Source: CAMCYM01 sp964405405 (GTDB lineage: Bacteria; Bacteroidota; Bacteroidia; Flavobacteriales_D; Sanyastnellaceae). Taken from it: a stretch of DNA of 35,777 nt. Under the pieces are notes generated by a model, which did not search any database, had not been told where the DNA came from, and saw only the letters and a list, made by a program, of their open reading frames with translations. The stretch lies in assembly GCA_964405405.1 (NCBI GenBank), contig CAYONT010000020.1:1-35777 (forward strand), given 5' to 3'. The position numbers and the translations under genes are program-made. Numbering within the stretch: the stretch's first letter is position 1; every line of letters starts with the position of its first letter. This document shows, in pieces, positions 16,310 to 24,074 of the stretch.

Positions 16310-16731
16310 TACGCGTGATCATAATCTGGACGTACAACAAACTTGCACTTAACAGGCAACTTCTGAGCCCCGAGGCGCAAAGCCTCTTGTGCTGTCTCCA
16401 GAGGCACTCCGTCCACTTCGAACATGATGCGCCCTGGCTTTACAGGTGCTACCCAATGGCTGGGAGCTCCCTTACCCTTACCCATCCGCACCTCGGCAGG
16501 TTTCGCAGTGATAGGTTTGTCAGGAAAAATTCGAATCCAAACCTTCCCTTCCCGCTTCATGAAGCGGTTGATGGCAATACGTGAGGCCTCAATTTGCCGA
16601 GCGGTGATGAAACCCACCTCCAGGGTCTTGATGCCGAATGAACCGTATGCAATGTTGGCGCCACGCTGTGCAGTACCCCGCACACGGCCCTTTTGCATTT
16701 TCCGGTATTTCGTTCTCTTTGGCTGTAACAT
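16309..16731 (-). CDS. rplP: 50S ribosomal protein L16
   Basis: 140 residues. L16 positions A-site tRNA and is added late in assembly. Motifs: LQPKRTKYRKMQKGR, GLxA-type ANIAYGSFGIKTLE, RMGKGKGAPSHWVAPV, and the final CKFVVRPDY. The GKGKG loop that approaches the peptidyl-transferase centre is intact. Between rpsC and rpmC as usual. Confidence 0.98.
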   Translation of the reverse strand: MLQPKRTKYRKMQKGRVRGTAQRGANIAYGSFGIKTLEVGFITARQIEASRIAINRFMKREGKVWIRIFPDKPITAKPAEVRMGKGKGAPSHWVAPVKPGRIMFEVDGVPLETAQEALRLGAQKLPVKCKFVVRPDYDHA

Positions 16732-16748
16732 GACTTCAGCTATTTACC

Positions 16749-17477
16749 TCAGTTGCGGGGGCGACGACGGGGCGGACGACGATCCGCACCGGGCGCTGGC
16801 CGCCGGTCATTGGTGGGTTTCTTGGGCGCCGGAAGCGGTGACAAATCCCGCTTCCCATATACTTCTCCACGGCAGATCCAGCATTTGATTCCAATCCGAC
16901 CGTATGTTGTGTGTGCCTCTACAATAGAATAATCAATGTCGGCACGAAACGTATGCAAGGGAATGCGCCCCTCCTTATAGGATTCAGAGCGCGCGATTTC
17001 GGCCCCATTTACACGTCCCGCAATATTGATCTTGATTCCCTCTGCTCCCATCTTCATGGTGGAGGTGATTGCCATTTTGATTGCCCGGCGGTGAGAGATA
17101 CGTGCCTCAATTTGACGGGCAACGCTCTCTGCTACAAGGCGGGCGTCCAACTCAGGCCGCTTGATTTCAAAGATGTTGATTTGTACATCTTTTCCCGTGA
17201 GCTTTTTCAACTCTTCCCGGATTTTCTCAACCTCCTGCCCCCCCTTTCCAATGATGACACCTGGGCGCGCCGTCTTGACCGTAACCGTCACCAATTTGAG
17301 GGTACGCTCAATGACGATGCTCGATACACTGGCCTTCCGAAGACGTGCCATGAGGTACTCACGGATCTTCTCATCCTCTACCAACTTGTCGGCATAGTGT
17401 TTGCCTCCGTACCAGTTTGAATCCCATCCACGAATGAATCCGAGACGGTTGCCAATTGGGTTTGTTTTCTGTCCCAT
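16749..17477 (-). CDS. rpsC: 30S ribosomal protein S3
   Basis: 242 residues. S3 lines the mRNA entry channel with S4 and S5. The type 2 KH domain is clear (RPGVIIGKGGQEVEKIREEL), followed by the conserved C-terminal domain (GRVNGAEIARSESYKEGRIPL, AHTTYGRIGIKCWI). The last 25 residues form a Pro/Arg-rich tail (RRPAPGADRRPPRRRPRN), common in Bacteroidota but absent from the E. coli core. Starts 3 nt after rplV. Confidence 0.97.
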   Translation of the reverse strand: MGQKTNPIGNRLGFIRGWDSNWYGGKHYADKLVEDEKIREYLMARLRKASVSSIVIERTLKLVTVTVKTARPGVIIGKGGQEVEKIREELKKLTGKDVQINIFEIKRPELDARLVAESVARQIEARISHRRAIKMAITSTMKMGAEGIKINIAGRVNGAEIARSESYKEGRIPLHTFRADIDYSIVEAHTTYGRIGIKCWICRGEVYGKRDLSPLPAPKKPTNDRRPAPGADRRPPRRRPRN

Positions 17478-17480
17478 GGA

Positions 17481-17879
17481 TTAATTTTTCGCAGAGTCTA
17501 CAATTACCGTAACATGATTGCTCCGCTTGCGAACGCGGTGAGCACGGCCCTGAGGTGCCGTCTGAAGACGCTTCAACATACGACCTCCATCCACCTTGAT
17601 TTCACGGACAATCAAAGAAGATTCCTCTGGACGGGACCCCTCATTCTTCGCTTCCCAGTTGGCTATTGCTGAACGCAACAACTTCTCCAAACGAATGGAC
17701 GCTTCCCTTGGGCTGAACTTCAGAACGTTCAGTGCTTGGAAGACATCCTTCCCACGCACCGTGTCCGCTACCAGTCGCATCTTCTGCGGGGAAGTAGGGC
17801 AATCATTGAGCTTCGCTACAGCGATGCGCTTCATGTCCTCCTTGCGGGCATCTGCCGCCATTCTTTTTCTCTTTCCCAT
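17481..17879 (-). CDS. rplV: 50S ribosomal protein L22
   Basis: 132 residues. L22 lines the nascent-peptide tunnel with its long beta-hairpin. Motifs: LNDCPTSPQKMRLVADTVRG near the N-terminus, ALNVLKFSPREASIRLEKLL, and the hairpin/C-terminal strand GGRMLKRLQTAPQGRAHRVR followed by RSNHVTVIV. The basic N-terminal leader (GKRKRMAADARK) is about 15 residues longer than in E. coli. Confidence 0.97.
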   Translation of the reverse strand: MGKRKRMAADARKEDMKRIAVAKLNDCPTSPQKMRLVADTVRGKDVFQALNVLKFSPREASIRLEKLLRSAIANWEAKNEGSRPEESSLIVREIKVDGGRMLKRLQTAPQGRAHRVRKRSNHVTVIVDSAKN

Positions 17880-17884
17880 GACGC

Positions 17885-18160
17885 TTATCGCTTCTTGTCC
17901 TTCTTGTCCGCGTGACCACGGAAAGTTCGAGTCGGTGAAAATTCGCCAAGTTTATGGCCTACCATGTTCTCCGTTACAAAAACAGGAATGAACTGCCGTC
18001 CATTGTGCACGGCAATCGTCAAACCTACAAAGTCCGGCGTGATCGTACTCGAGCGCGACCAAGTCTTAATGACAGCCTTCTTGCCTGAAGCCTGCATGGC
18101 CTCGACCCGGAGGGCCAACTTGTAGTGAATGAAAGGGGGTTTCTTAAGTGAACGAGCCAT
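17885..18160 (-). CDS. rpsS: 30S ribosomal protein S19
   Basis: 91 residues. S19 sits in the 30S head and forms a complex with S13. Motifs MARSLKKPPFIHYKL, TWSRSSTITPDFVGLTIAVH and GHKLGEFSPTRTFRGH are standard. Starts 5 nt after rplB. Confidence 0.98.
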   Translation of the reverse strand: MARSLKKPPFIHYKLALRVEAMQASGKKAVIKTWSRSSTITPDFVGLTIAVHNGRQFIPVFVTENMVGHKLGEFSPTRTFRGHADKKDKKR

Positions 18161-18165
18161 GGCGA

Positions 18166-18987
18166 TTATTTCTTCCGGCGCTCAATGATAAACTTCGAAC
18201 TGTTCTTGCGGTTTTTCCGCGTCTTGTAACCCTTTGCAGGGATACCCTTGCGTGAACGTGGGTGTCCACCTGTAGCACGGCCTTCACCCCCACCCATCGG
18301 GTGATCTACTGGGTTCATGACCACACCACGAACCCGTGGACGACGTCCCAACCAACGGGAGCGACCGGCCTTACCTGAAATCTGCAAATTGTGTTCGGAA
18401 TTGCTTACCGATCCAATCACTGCCATGCAGGTTTGCAGAATCTTCCGGGTTTCACCACTGGGCATCCGAATGACCGCATACTTTCCATCCCGGGCAGTGA
18501 GCTGAGCATAAGATCCAGCGCTCCGGGCAATGGATGCCCCTTGGTGCGGGTACAACTCAATGTTGTGAATGACCGTTCCCAAAGGCACGTCGCTCAAGTA
18601 CATCGCATGACCCACGTTGGGAATGGCCTGTTTGCCACTGTGAATGGTCATTCCGACCTTCAAACCCTGGGGTGCAATGATGTAGCGCTTCTCTCCGTCA
18701 GCATACTCCACCAGGCAAATACGTGCCGTGCGATTGGGATCATACTCCACGGTTAGGACCGTCGCTGCTTCGTGTTTGTCACGCTTGAAGTCAATCAAAC
18801 GATAACGACGCTTGTGCCCACCTCCACGGTAGCGCATGGTCATACGACCTTCGCTGTTCCTTCCACCACTCTTCTTAATGGGTTCCAACAACGGCTTGAA
18901 GGGCGTGTCTGTGGTCAGCTCCTCAAACTTCGAGGCCACCTTGTGTCGCGTCCCCGGTGTTATGGGGTTGAATTTCCGGAGTGCCAT
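18166..18987 (-). CDS. rplB: 50S ribosomal protein L2
   Basis: 273 residues from the ATG at 18987 (MALRKFNPITPGTRHK), the family's normal start and one nucleotide after the rplW stop; the frame to 19011 overlaps rplW. L2 is needed for subunit joining and supports the peptidyl-transferase centre. The most conserved C-terminal loop, VMNPVDHPMGGGEGR, with the key histidine, is intact. Confidence 0.98.
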   Translation of the reverse strand: MALRKFNPITPGTRHKVASKFEELTTDTPFKPLLEPIKKSGGRNSEGRMTMRYRGGGHKRRYRLIDFKRDKHEAATVLTVEYDPNRTARICLVEYADGEKRYIIAPQGLKVGMTIHSGKQAIPNVGHAMYLSDVPLGTVIHNIELYPHQGASIARSAGSYAQLTARDGKYAVIRMPSGETRKILQTCMAVIGSVSNSEHNLQISGKAGRSRWLGRRPRVRGVVMNPVDHPMGGGEGRATGGHPRSRKGIPAKGYKTRKNRKNSSKFIIERRKK

Positions 18988-18988
18988 A

Positions 18989-19285
18989 TCAAATATTCTG
19001 ATAGAAGTCAATCATTTCTCCTTCCCCCAAACGAACGATTGCCTTCTTGTAAGTACTCGTCCGACCCTTGACCATACCTGTCTTCGTGTAACGCTGTCGT
19101 GCCTTCCCGTCCACACGAACCGTCCGAATGGAACTGACATGTACGCCATACTCCTTTTCGACGGCCTTCTTGATTTCAATCTTGTTCGCACCCAGAGCGA
19201 CAACGAAGCCATAAGCTTGGTTCCGATCCTGGTCCGCGCTCATCTTCTCGGTGAGCAACGGTTTGATTAGAATTTGCTGTTGCAT
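18989..19285 (-). CDS. rplW: 50S ribosomal protein L23
   Basis: 98 residues from the ATG at 19285 (MQQQILIKPLLTEKM). The upstream frame to 19327 runs into rplD and is rejected. L23 forms the docking site for trigger factor and SRP at the tunnel exit. Motifs: IKPLLTEKMS, YGFVVALGANKIEIKKAVEK, and VSSIRTVRVDGK. Confidence 0.97.
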   Translation of the reverse strand: MQQQILIKPLLTEKMSADQDRNQAYGFVVALGANKIEIKKAVEKEYGVHVSSIRTVRVDGKARQRYTKTGMVKGRTSTYKKAIVRLGEGEMIDFYQNI

Positions 19286-19292
19286 CTCTGGA

Positions 19293-19919
19293 TTATTTGA
19301 GCAAGCCTTGAACCACCTCGTGGGCATTGTCCACGAAAACGATGGTCTTGCAATTCATGATATCGTATGTGCTCAAGTCCGTAGCCACCATGACTCGGTG
19401 CTTGGGCAAATTGCGGCAACTCCGGTAGATGGCGTCATTTGATTGGGGCAACACCATCAGGGTCTTGTCCTGCGCCAAATCCAATCCTTTGAATATCTTG
19501 ACGATCTCTTGGGTTTTGGGTTGTGCCATTTCGAATGCTTCAAGCACCTTGATGCTACCGTCTTTCGCTTTGTAGCTCAACGCACTCCGGCGCGCCAACT
19601 TCTTCACCTTGACATTGATCCGCTCGGTGTAGTCCCTCGGTTCGGGACCGAAAATCCGTCCACCACCCCGGAAGAGGGGATTTTTGATGCTACCCGCCCG
19701 AGCTCCACCGGTACCCTTCTGCTTCTTCAACTTCCTTGTGGAACCTGATACAATTCCACGGTGCAGGGTATCATGTGTGCCTTGACGCTGTGCGGCCAAG
19801 TATCGCTTCACATCCAAATAGATGGCATGGTCATTCGGCTCAATTCCGAAAACCTCGGGGTCCAAAGAAACCGTCTTCGACGTCTTGGAACCGCTGGTGC
19901 TGTATACTTCGAGTTTCAT
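19293..19919 (-). CDS. rplD: 50S ribosomal protein L4
   Basis: 208 residues. L4 reaches into the exit tunnel and in enterobacteria also represses the S10 operon. The conserved loop region (GSTRKLKKQKGTGGARAGS, then RGGGRIFGPEPRDY) and the C-terminal motif HRVMVATDLSTYDIMNCKTI are present. Its start overlaps the rplC stop by one base (TAATG). No S10-type leader structure was recognised upstream of rpsJ. Confidence 0.97.
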   Translation of the reverse strand: MKLEVYSTSGSKTSKTVSLDPEVFGIEPNDHAIYLDVKRYLAAQRQGTHDTLHRGIVSGSTRKLKKQKGTGGARAGSIKNPLFRGGGRIFGPEPRDYTERINVKVKKLARRSALSYKAKDGSIKVLEAFEMAQPKTQEIVKIFKGLDLAQDKTLMVLPQSNDAIYRSCRNLPKHRVMVATDLSTYDIMNCKTIVFVDNAHEVVQGLLK

Positions 19920-20548
19920 TAGGCCTTCGGTTTGCGGATGACAACAGAAGCTCCTTTGTGCCCTGGAACGGCACCTTTTACGACGAGGACCGAATCCTCA
20001 GCCAAAATGCGCACGATCTCCAAATTCTCCATGGTGACGCGGGCGTTGCCAGTTTGACCCGCCATACGCATCCCCTTGAATACCCGTGCAGGTGTAGAAG
20101 CTGCACCCACCGAACCCGGCGCACGCAAACGGTTGTGTTGACCATGGGTGCTTTGCCCGACACCGCCAAAACCATGACGCTTGACTACGCCCTGAAAGCC
20201 CTTACCCTTGGATGTTCCAATCACGGAGACAAACTCTCCTTCGTTGAAAACATCCGTTATACCAATTTGATCGCCCGGCTGATAAGCCTTGTCGAAATGC
20301 TTGAATTCAACCAGCTTCCGCTTGGGTGTTACCCCCGCGCGTTGAAAATGGCCTTGCATCGCCTTGGATGTATGCTTCTCCGAGCGTTCTCCAAAGCCGA
20401 GCTGGACAGCTTCATAGCCATCCTTCTCCAGGGTACGAACTTGCGTGACTACGCAAGGACCAACCTCCAATATCGTGCATGGAATATTCTTTCCAGCGGC
20501 ACTGTAGATGCTGGTCATACCTATCTTCTTCCCTATGAGTCCGGGCAT
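19919..20548 (-). CDS. rplC: 50S ribosomal protein L3
   Basis: 209 residues. L3 is an early assembly protein whose loop reaches the peptidyl-transferase centre. N-terminus MPGLIGKKIGMTSIYSAAGK; central loop GFQGVVKRHGFGGVGQSTHG followed by GSVGAASTPARVFKGMRMAG, the family signature, with the glutamine that is methylated in E. coli. It starts 39 nt after the rpsJ stop with no Shine-Dalgarno sequence. Confidence 0.98.
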   Translation of the reverse strand: MPGLIGKKIGMTSIYSAAGKNIPCTILEVGPCVVTQVRTLEKDGYEAVQLGFGERSEKHTSKAMQGHFQRAGVTPKRKLVEFKHFDKAYQPGDQIGITDVFNEGEFVSVIGTSKGKGFQGVVKRHGFGGVGQSTHGQHNRLRAPGSVGAASTPARVFKGMRMAGQTGNARVTMENLEIVRILAEDSVLVVKGAVPGHKGASVVIRKPKA

Positions 20549-20587
20549 GATGATTGTTGGGTATGTGGATTGTTAAACGAAAAATGA

Positions 20588-20893
20588 CTAGACCTTGATT
20601 TCTACCTCCACACCGCTCGGCAACTCAAGACGCATGAGGGCGTCTACCGTTTTCGAAGAGGAACTGTAGATGTCAATCAACCGCTTGTAAGAATTCAACT
20701 CGAATTGCTCACGGGACTTCTTGTTCACGTGCGGTGAACGCAAGACCGTGTAGATCCGCTGGTGGGTTGGCAGGGGCACAGGGCCACTGATGACCGCACC
20801 CGTTGTCTTGACCGTCTTGACAATCTTCTCAGCCGACTTATCGACCAAATTGTGATCGTAAGACTTCAGTTTGATTCTGATTTTCTGTGTCAT
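20588..20893 (-). CDS. rpsJ: 30S ribosomal protein S10
   Basis: 101 residues from the ATG at 20893 (MTQKIRIKLKSYDHNLVD), the family's start; seven upstream codons would overlap fusA. S10 lies in the 30S head and is also NusE, the partner of NusB and NusG in transcription antitermination. Motif GPVPLPTHQRIYTVLRSPHV is diagnostic. fusA precedes it directly (17 nt); tuf, found between fusA and rpsJ in proteobacteria, is absent. Confidence 0.98.
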   Translation of the reverse strand: MTQKIRIKLKSYDHNLVDKSAEKIVKTVKTTGAVISGPVPLPTHQRIYTVLRSPHVNKKSREQFELNSYKRLIDIYSSSSKTVDALMRLELPSGVEVEIKV

Positions 20894-20910
20894 GATGCGA
20901 TAAGCCTGCT

Positions 20911-23010
20911 TCAACGCTTGGATTCAGCAATTACTCGTTCTTGAATGTTGTTGGGAGCCTCGGTGTAATGGCTGAAGCTCATGCTCGAAGTCGCACGACC
21001 CGAGGTGAGGGTGCGCAAATCCGTCACATAACCAAACATCTCGGACAAGGGAACCTTGGCATTGATGATGGTCTTGCCCGCACGGGTACCTGTACCTTCA
21101 ATCAACGCGCGCCGCTTGTTCAAATCGCCGATGACATCACCCATATTCTCATCAGGTGTTACCACCTCCAACTGCATCATGGGCTCCAGAATTTTTGGGT
21201 TGCATGAACGAAGCGCATTGCGGTAAGCCATCTTTGCCGCCAATTCAAACGACAGTGCGTCCGAGTCCACCGCGTGGAAGCTACCGTCGATGAGTTCGAC
21301 CGACATGCTGTCCATTTGGTAGCCTGCCAGAACGCCGTTCTTCATGGCCTGCTCAAAGCCCTTCTCCACTGCGGGGACAAATTCCTTTGGTACGTTACCC
21401 CCCTTGACCGAGTTGGTGAAAACCAGACCTGGCTCTTCAGGAGTTGGCGATGGTCCAATCTTGACAATAATATCAGCGAACTTACCACGGCCACCCGACT
21501 GCTTCTTGTACACTTCCCGATGCTGGGTGGTTCCAAAGATGGCCTCCTTGTAGTTTACCTGAGGTGCACCTTGGTTGCACTCCACCTTGAACTCCCGGCG
21601 CAAACGGTCCACCAGAATCTCCAAGTGCAATTCGCCCATGCCTGAGATGACGGTTTGACCTGTCTCCTCGTCGGTACGAACGCGGAACGTTGGATCCTCT
21701 TCAGCCAGCTTGTAGAGGCCATTCGCAAGCTTGTCCAAATCTGCCTGAGACTTTGGCTCAACTGCAATACCGATTACAGGCTCGGGGAAGGACATGCTCT
21801 CCAAAACCATCGGAGCACTCTCATCACACAGGGTATCTCCTGTTTTGATGTCCTTGAAGCCTACCACCGCACCGATGTCTCCCGCTTCCAAGAACTCGAT
21901 GGGGTTCTGCTTGTTGGAGTGCATCTGGAAGATCCTCGAAATACGCTCCTTCTTGTCCGAACGCGTGTTGATCACATAGGACCCCGCATTTAGAACTCCC
22001 GAGTATGCTCGGACGAAACACAGCCGGCCCACGAAAGGATCGGTTGCAATTTTGAAGGCCAAGCCAGCAAAAGGCTCGGTTGGAGAGGGCTTCCGGATGA
22101 TTTTTACCTCTGGGTCATCCACCGAACATCCCTCAACATCTCCGATGTCGAGCGGAGAGGGGAGGTACTGCATGACCGCATCCAACATGGTCTGAACCCC
22201 CTTGTTCTTGAAGGCAGACCCACAAAGAATCGGGGTGATTTGCATGGCGATGGTCGCCTTGCGGATGGCTGCAATGATTTCGTCCGGAGTCAAACTGTCT
22301 GGATCCTCGAAATACTTCTCCATCAACGTCTCATCCTGCTCCGCTGCTGCCTCAATCAACTTCGCGCGGTACTCAACAGCCGTCTCTTTGAGATCCTCCG
22401 GAATCGGTACTTCCCGCCAGGTCATGCCCAAGTCTTCCTCGTTCCAGATGAATGCCTTGTTCGAAACCAAGTCGACAACTCCGACAAACGTTTCTTCCGC
22501 ACCAATCGGAACCTGCAAAGGCACAGGGCGCGCACCAAGCATTTCCTTGATCATGCCCAGAACGTTGTAAAAGTCTGCACCCGAACGGTCCATTTTGTTG
22601 ATGAAGCCGAGGCGGGGAACCTTGTACTTATCAGCCAAGCCCCAGTTCGTCTCGGACTGAGGTTCGACACCCGAAACAGCGCAGAACAAGGCCACTGCAC
22701 CATCCAACACACGCAGGGAGCGCTCCACTTCCACCGTGAAATCCACGTGGCCCGGGGTGTCGATCAGGTTGATGCGATAATCGTCTCCGTTGAACTTCCA
22801 GAAACAAGTCGTTGCAGCCGAGGTGATCGTGATGCCACGCTCCTGCTCCTGCTCCATCCAGTCCATGGTGGCTGCACCATCGTGCACCTCACCGATCTTA
22901 TGTGAAATGCCCGTGTAGTACAGGATGCGCTCCGACGTGGTCGTCTTTCCAGCGTCCACGTGGGCCATGATCCCGATGTTTCGGGTATATCGCAGGTCTC
23001 TCTTAGCCAT
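20911..23010 (-). CDS. fusA: Elongation factor G
   Basis: 699 residues, five-domain EF-G. The GTPase drives ribosomal translocation and, with RRF, ribosome recycling. The P-loop AHVDAGKTTT (16-25), switch region RGITITSAATT, the DTPGHVDFT box (G3) and NKMDRSGAD (G4) are intact. Domain II carries the IGAVVGFKDIKTGDTL region; domain IV has the tip motif near GSFHAVDSDALSFE. Bacteroidota often have a second EF-G-like paralogue; this copy, in the str operon, is most likely the main translational one. Confidence 0.98.
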   Translation of the reverse strand: MAKRDLRYTRNIGIMAHVDAGKTTTSERILYYTGISHKIGEVHDGAATMDWMEQEQERGITITSAATTCFWKFNGDDYRINLIDTPGHVDFTVEVERSLRVLDGAVALFCAVSGVEPQSETNWGLADKYKVPRLGFINKMDRSGADFYNVLGMIKEMLGARPVPLQVPIGAEETFVGVVDLVSNKAFIWNEEDLGMTWREVPIPEDLKETAVEYRAKLIEAAAEQDETLMEKYFEDPDSLTPDEIIAAIRKATIAMQITPILCGSAFKNKGVQTMLDAVMQYLPSPLDIGDVEGCSVDDPEVKIIRKPSPTEPFAGLAFKIATDPFVGRLCFVRAYSGVLNAGSYVINTRSDKKERISRIFQMHSNKQNPIEFLEAGDIGAVVGFKDIKTGDTLCDESAPMVLESMSFPEPVIGIAVEPKSQADLDKLANGLYKLAEEDPTFRVRTDEETGQTVISGMGELHLEILVDRLRREFKVECNQGAPQVNYKEAIFGTTQHREVYKKQSGGRGKFADIIVKIGPSPTPEEPGLVFTNSVKGGNVPKEFVPAVEKGFEQAMKNGVLAGYQMDSMSVELIDGSFHAVDSDALSFELAAKMAYRNALRSCNPKILEPMMQLEVVTPDENMGDVIGDLNKRRALIEGTGTRAGKTIINAKVPLSEMFGYVTDLRTLTSGRATSSMSFSHYTEAPNNIQERVIAESKR

Positions 23011-23039
23011 TGTTCTGGGCTTGTATCTTCAGTGGTGAT

Positions 23040-23507
23040 TCAGAAACGGAAATGCGAGAATGCCTTGTTCGCTTCCGCCATGCGGTGGGTATCCTCCTTC
23101 TTCTTGAAGGTTGCACCCTCCTCCTTGGCTGCAGCAATTACCTCAGCAGCCAGACGCTCGGACATGGCCTTTTCATTCCGCTTCCGTGCATAGTTGATGA
23201 GCCACTTCATGGCCAACGACTGACGACGGGATTCCCGAATGGGCTGCGGAATTTGGAAGGTAGCCCCGCCAACCCGGCGGCTACGCACTTCGACACCTGG
23301 GGTTACATTCTCCAACGCTTTGTTGAAGATGGCCAACCCATCCTCACCCGTGCGCTCTTGAACCCGGTCCATGGCCTTGTAGAAGATGTCAAAGGCAATG
23401 CTCTTCTTGCCGTCCAACATCAAGTTGTTTACGAAACTCGTCACCACCGTGCTGCCGAATCTTGGGTCGGGCAGGATGAGATGCTTTTTGGGAGTTCTCC
23501 TTCTCAT
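23040..23507 (-). CDS. rpsG: 30S ribosomal protein S7
   Basis: 155 residues. S7 starts assembly of the 30S head and contacts E-site tRNA and mRNA. Motifs: MRRRTPKKHLILPDPRFGS, NNLMLDGKKSIAFDIFY, VGGATFQIPQPIRESRR and LAMKWLINYARKRNEKAM, all standard. It starts 6 nt after rpsL and is 29 nt from fusA. Confidence 0.98.
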   Translation of the reverse strand: MRRRTPKKHLILPDPRFGSTVVTSFVNNLMLDGKKSIAFDIFYKAMDRVQERTGEDGLAIFNKALENVTPGVEVRSRRVGGATFQIPQPIRESRRQSLAMKWLINYARKRNEKAMSERLAAEVIAAAKEEGATFKKKEDTHRMAEANKAFSHFRF

Positions 23508-23513
23508 GGCTGA

Positions 23514-23894
23514 TTACTTCTTCGCTTTGGGACGCTTCGTTCCGTACTTCGAGCGGCGCTGTGAACGGCCTTCCACCCCTGCAGTGTCCAATGCACCCCG
23601 CACGATGTGGTACCGAACCCCCGGCAAGTCCTTCACCCGGCCTCCGCGTACCAACACAATGCTATGCTCCTGCAAGTTGTGGCCTTCCCCACCGATGTAA
23701 GCGTTGACCTCGTTGCCGTTGGTCAGGCGAACACGAGCCACCTTCCGCATCGCGGAGTTGGGCTTTTTGGGGGTCGTGGTGTACACACGCACACACACGC
23801 CTCGCCGTTGAGGACAAGCATCAAGTGCCGCCGATTTGCTCGACTGGGCCTTCGTGATGCGACCCTTGCGGATGAGCTGCTGGATGGTAGGCAT
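23514..23894 (-). CDS. rpsL: 30S ribosomal protein S12
   Basis: 126 residues. S12 monitors codon-anticodon pairing in the decoding centre. The conserved loops TTTPKKPNSAMRKVARV and RGGRVKDLPGVRYH are present. Both lysines whose substitution gives streptomycin resistance in other species are wild type. The C-terminal tail RSQRRSKYGTKRPKAKK is basic. It is the first gene of the superoperon, with a promoter about 60 nt upstream; rpoBC do not precede it, since uvrD is divergent here. Confidence 0.98.
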   Translation of the reverse strand: MPTIQQLIRKGRITKAQSSKSAALDACPQRRGVCVRVYTTTPKKPNSAMRKVARVRLTNGNEVNAYIGGEGHNLQEHSIVLVRGGRVKDLPGVRYHIVRGALDTAGVEGRSQRRSKYGTKRPKAKK

Positions 23895-23936
23895 TCGTTC
23901 GAATGATCAAGTTTCCGTTGTTCAAAAAATCTCTTT

Positions 23937-23951
23937 CCCCGAATTAAGGGG
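23937..23951 (-). promoter_or_regulatory. Short hairpin at the predicted 5' end of the rpsL mRNA
   Basis: As RNA: CCCC-UUAAUUC-GGGG, a 4-bp all-GC stem with a 7-nt loop. It lies 3 nt behind the -7 box and so at or next to the predicted transcription start. It may protect the 5' end or be part of a leader; no U-run follows, so it is not an intrinsic terminator. Confidence 0.45.
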
Positions 23952-23954
23952 CTG

Positions 23955-23984
23955 CAAAAGTAACAGATTAAGTCAGAAAAGCAA
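23955..23984 (-). promoter_or_regulatory. Promoter of the str-S10-spc-alpha ribosomal superoperon
   Basis: On the minus strand: TTG (23984-23982), a 19-nt spacer, and TACTTTTG (23962-23955). This is a perfect match to the Bacteroidota TTG / TAnnTTTG promoter type. Transcription would start near 23950, giving a leader of about 55 nt before the rpsL ATG. It is the only strong promoter seen for the following 18 kb of minus-strand genes. Confidence 0.8.
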
Positions 23985-24037
23985 TAGACATCCGCACCTT
24001 TTTTCCCGCTAATTCCTCCACCCACTCCAAGAGCCGC

Positions 24038-24069
24038 TTGGTGGTGTGGGGCGGGCCTTCCTACCTTCG
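24038..24069 (+). promoter_or_regulatory. Promoter of uvrD
   Basis: TTG (24038-24040), a 21-nt spacer and TACCTTCG (24062-24069), one base from TAnnTTTG. The box ends 5 nt before the GTG start, so the mRNA is predicted to be leaderless or nearly so. Confidence 0.5.
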
Positions 24070-24074
24070 AAGAC

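Noticed and set aside
20549..20587. Possible S10-type leader or L4 attenuator near rpsJ-rplC
   Set aside because: The gap is 39 nt and shows no stem-loop or U-run by eye.
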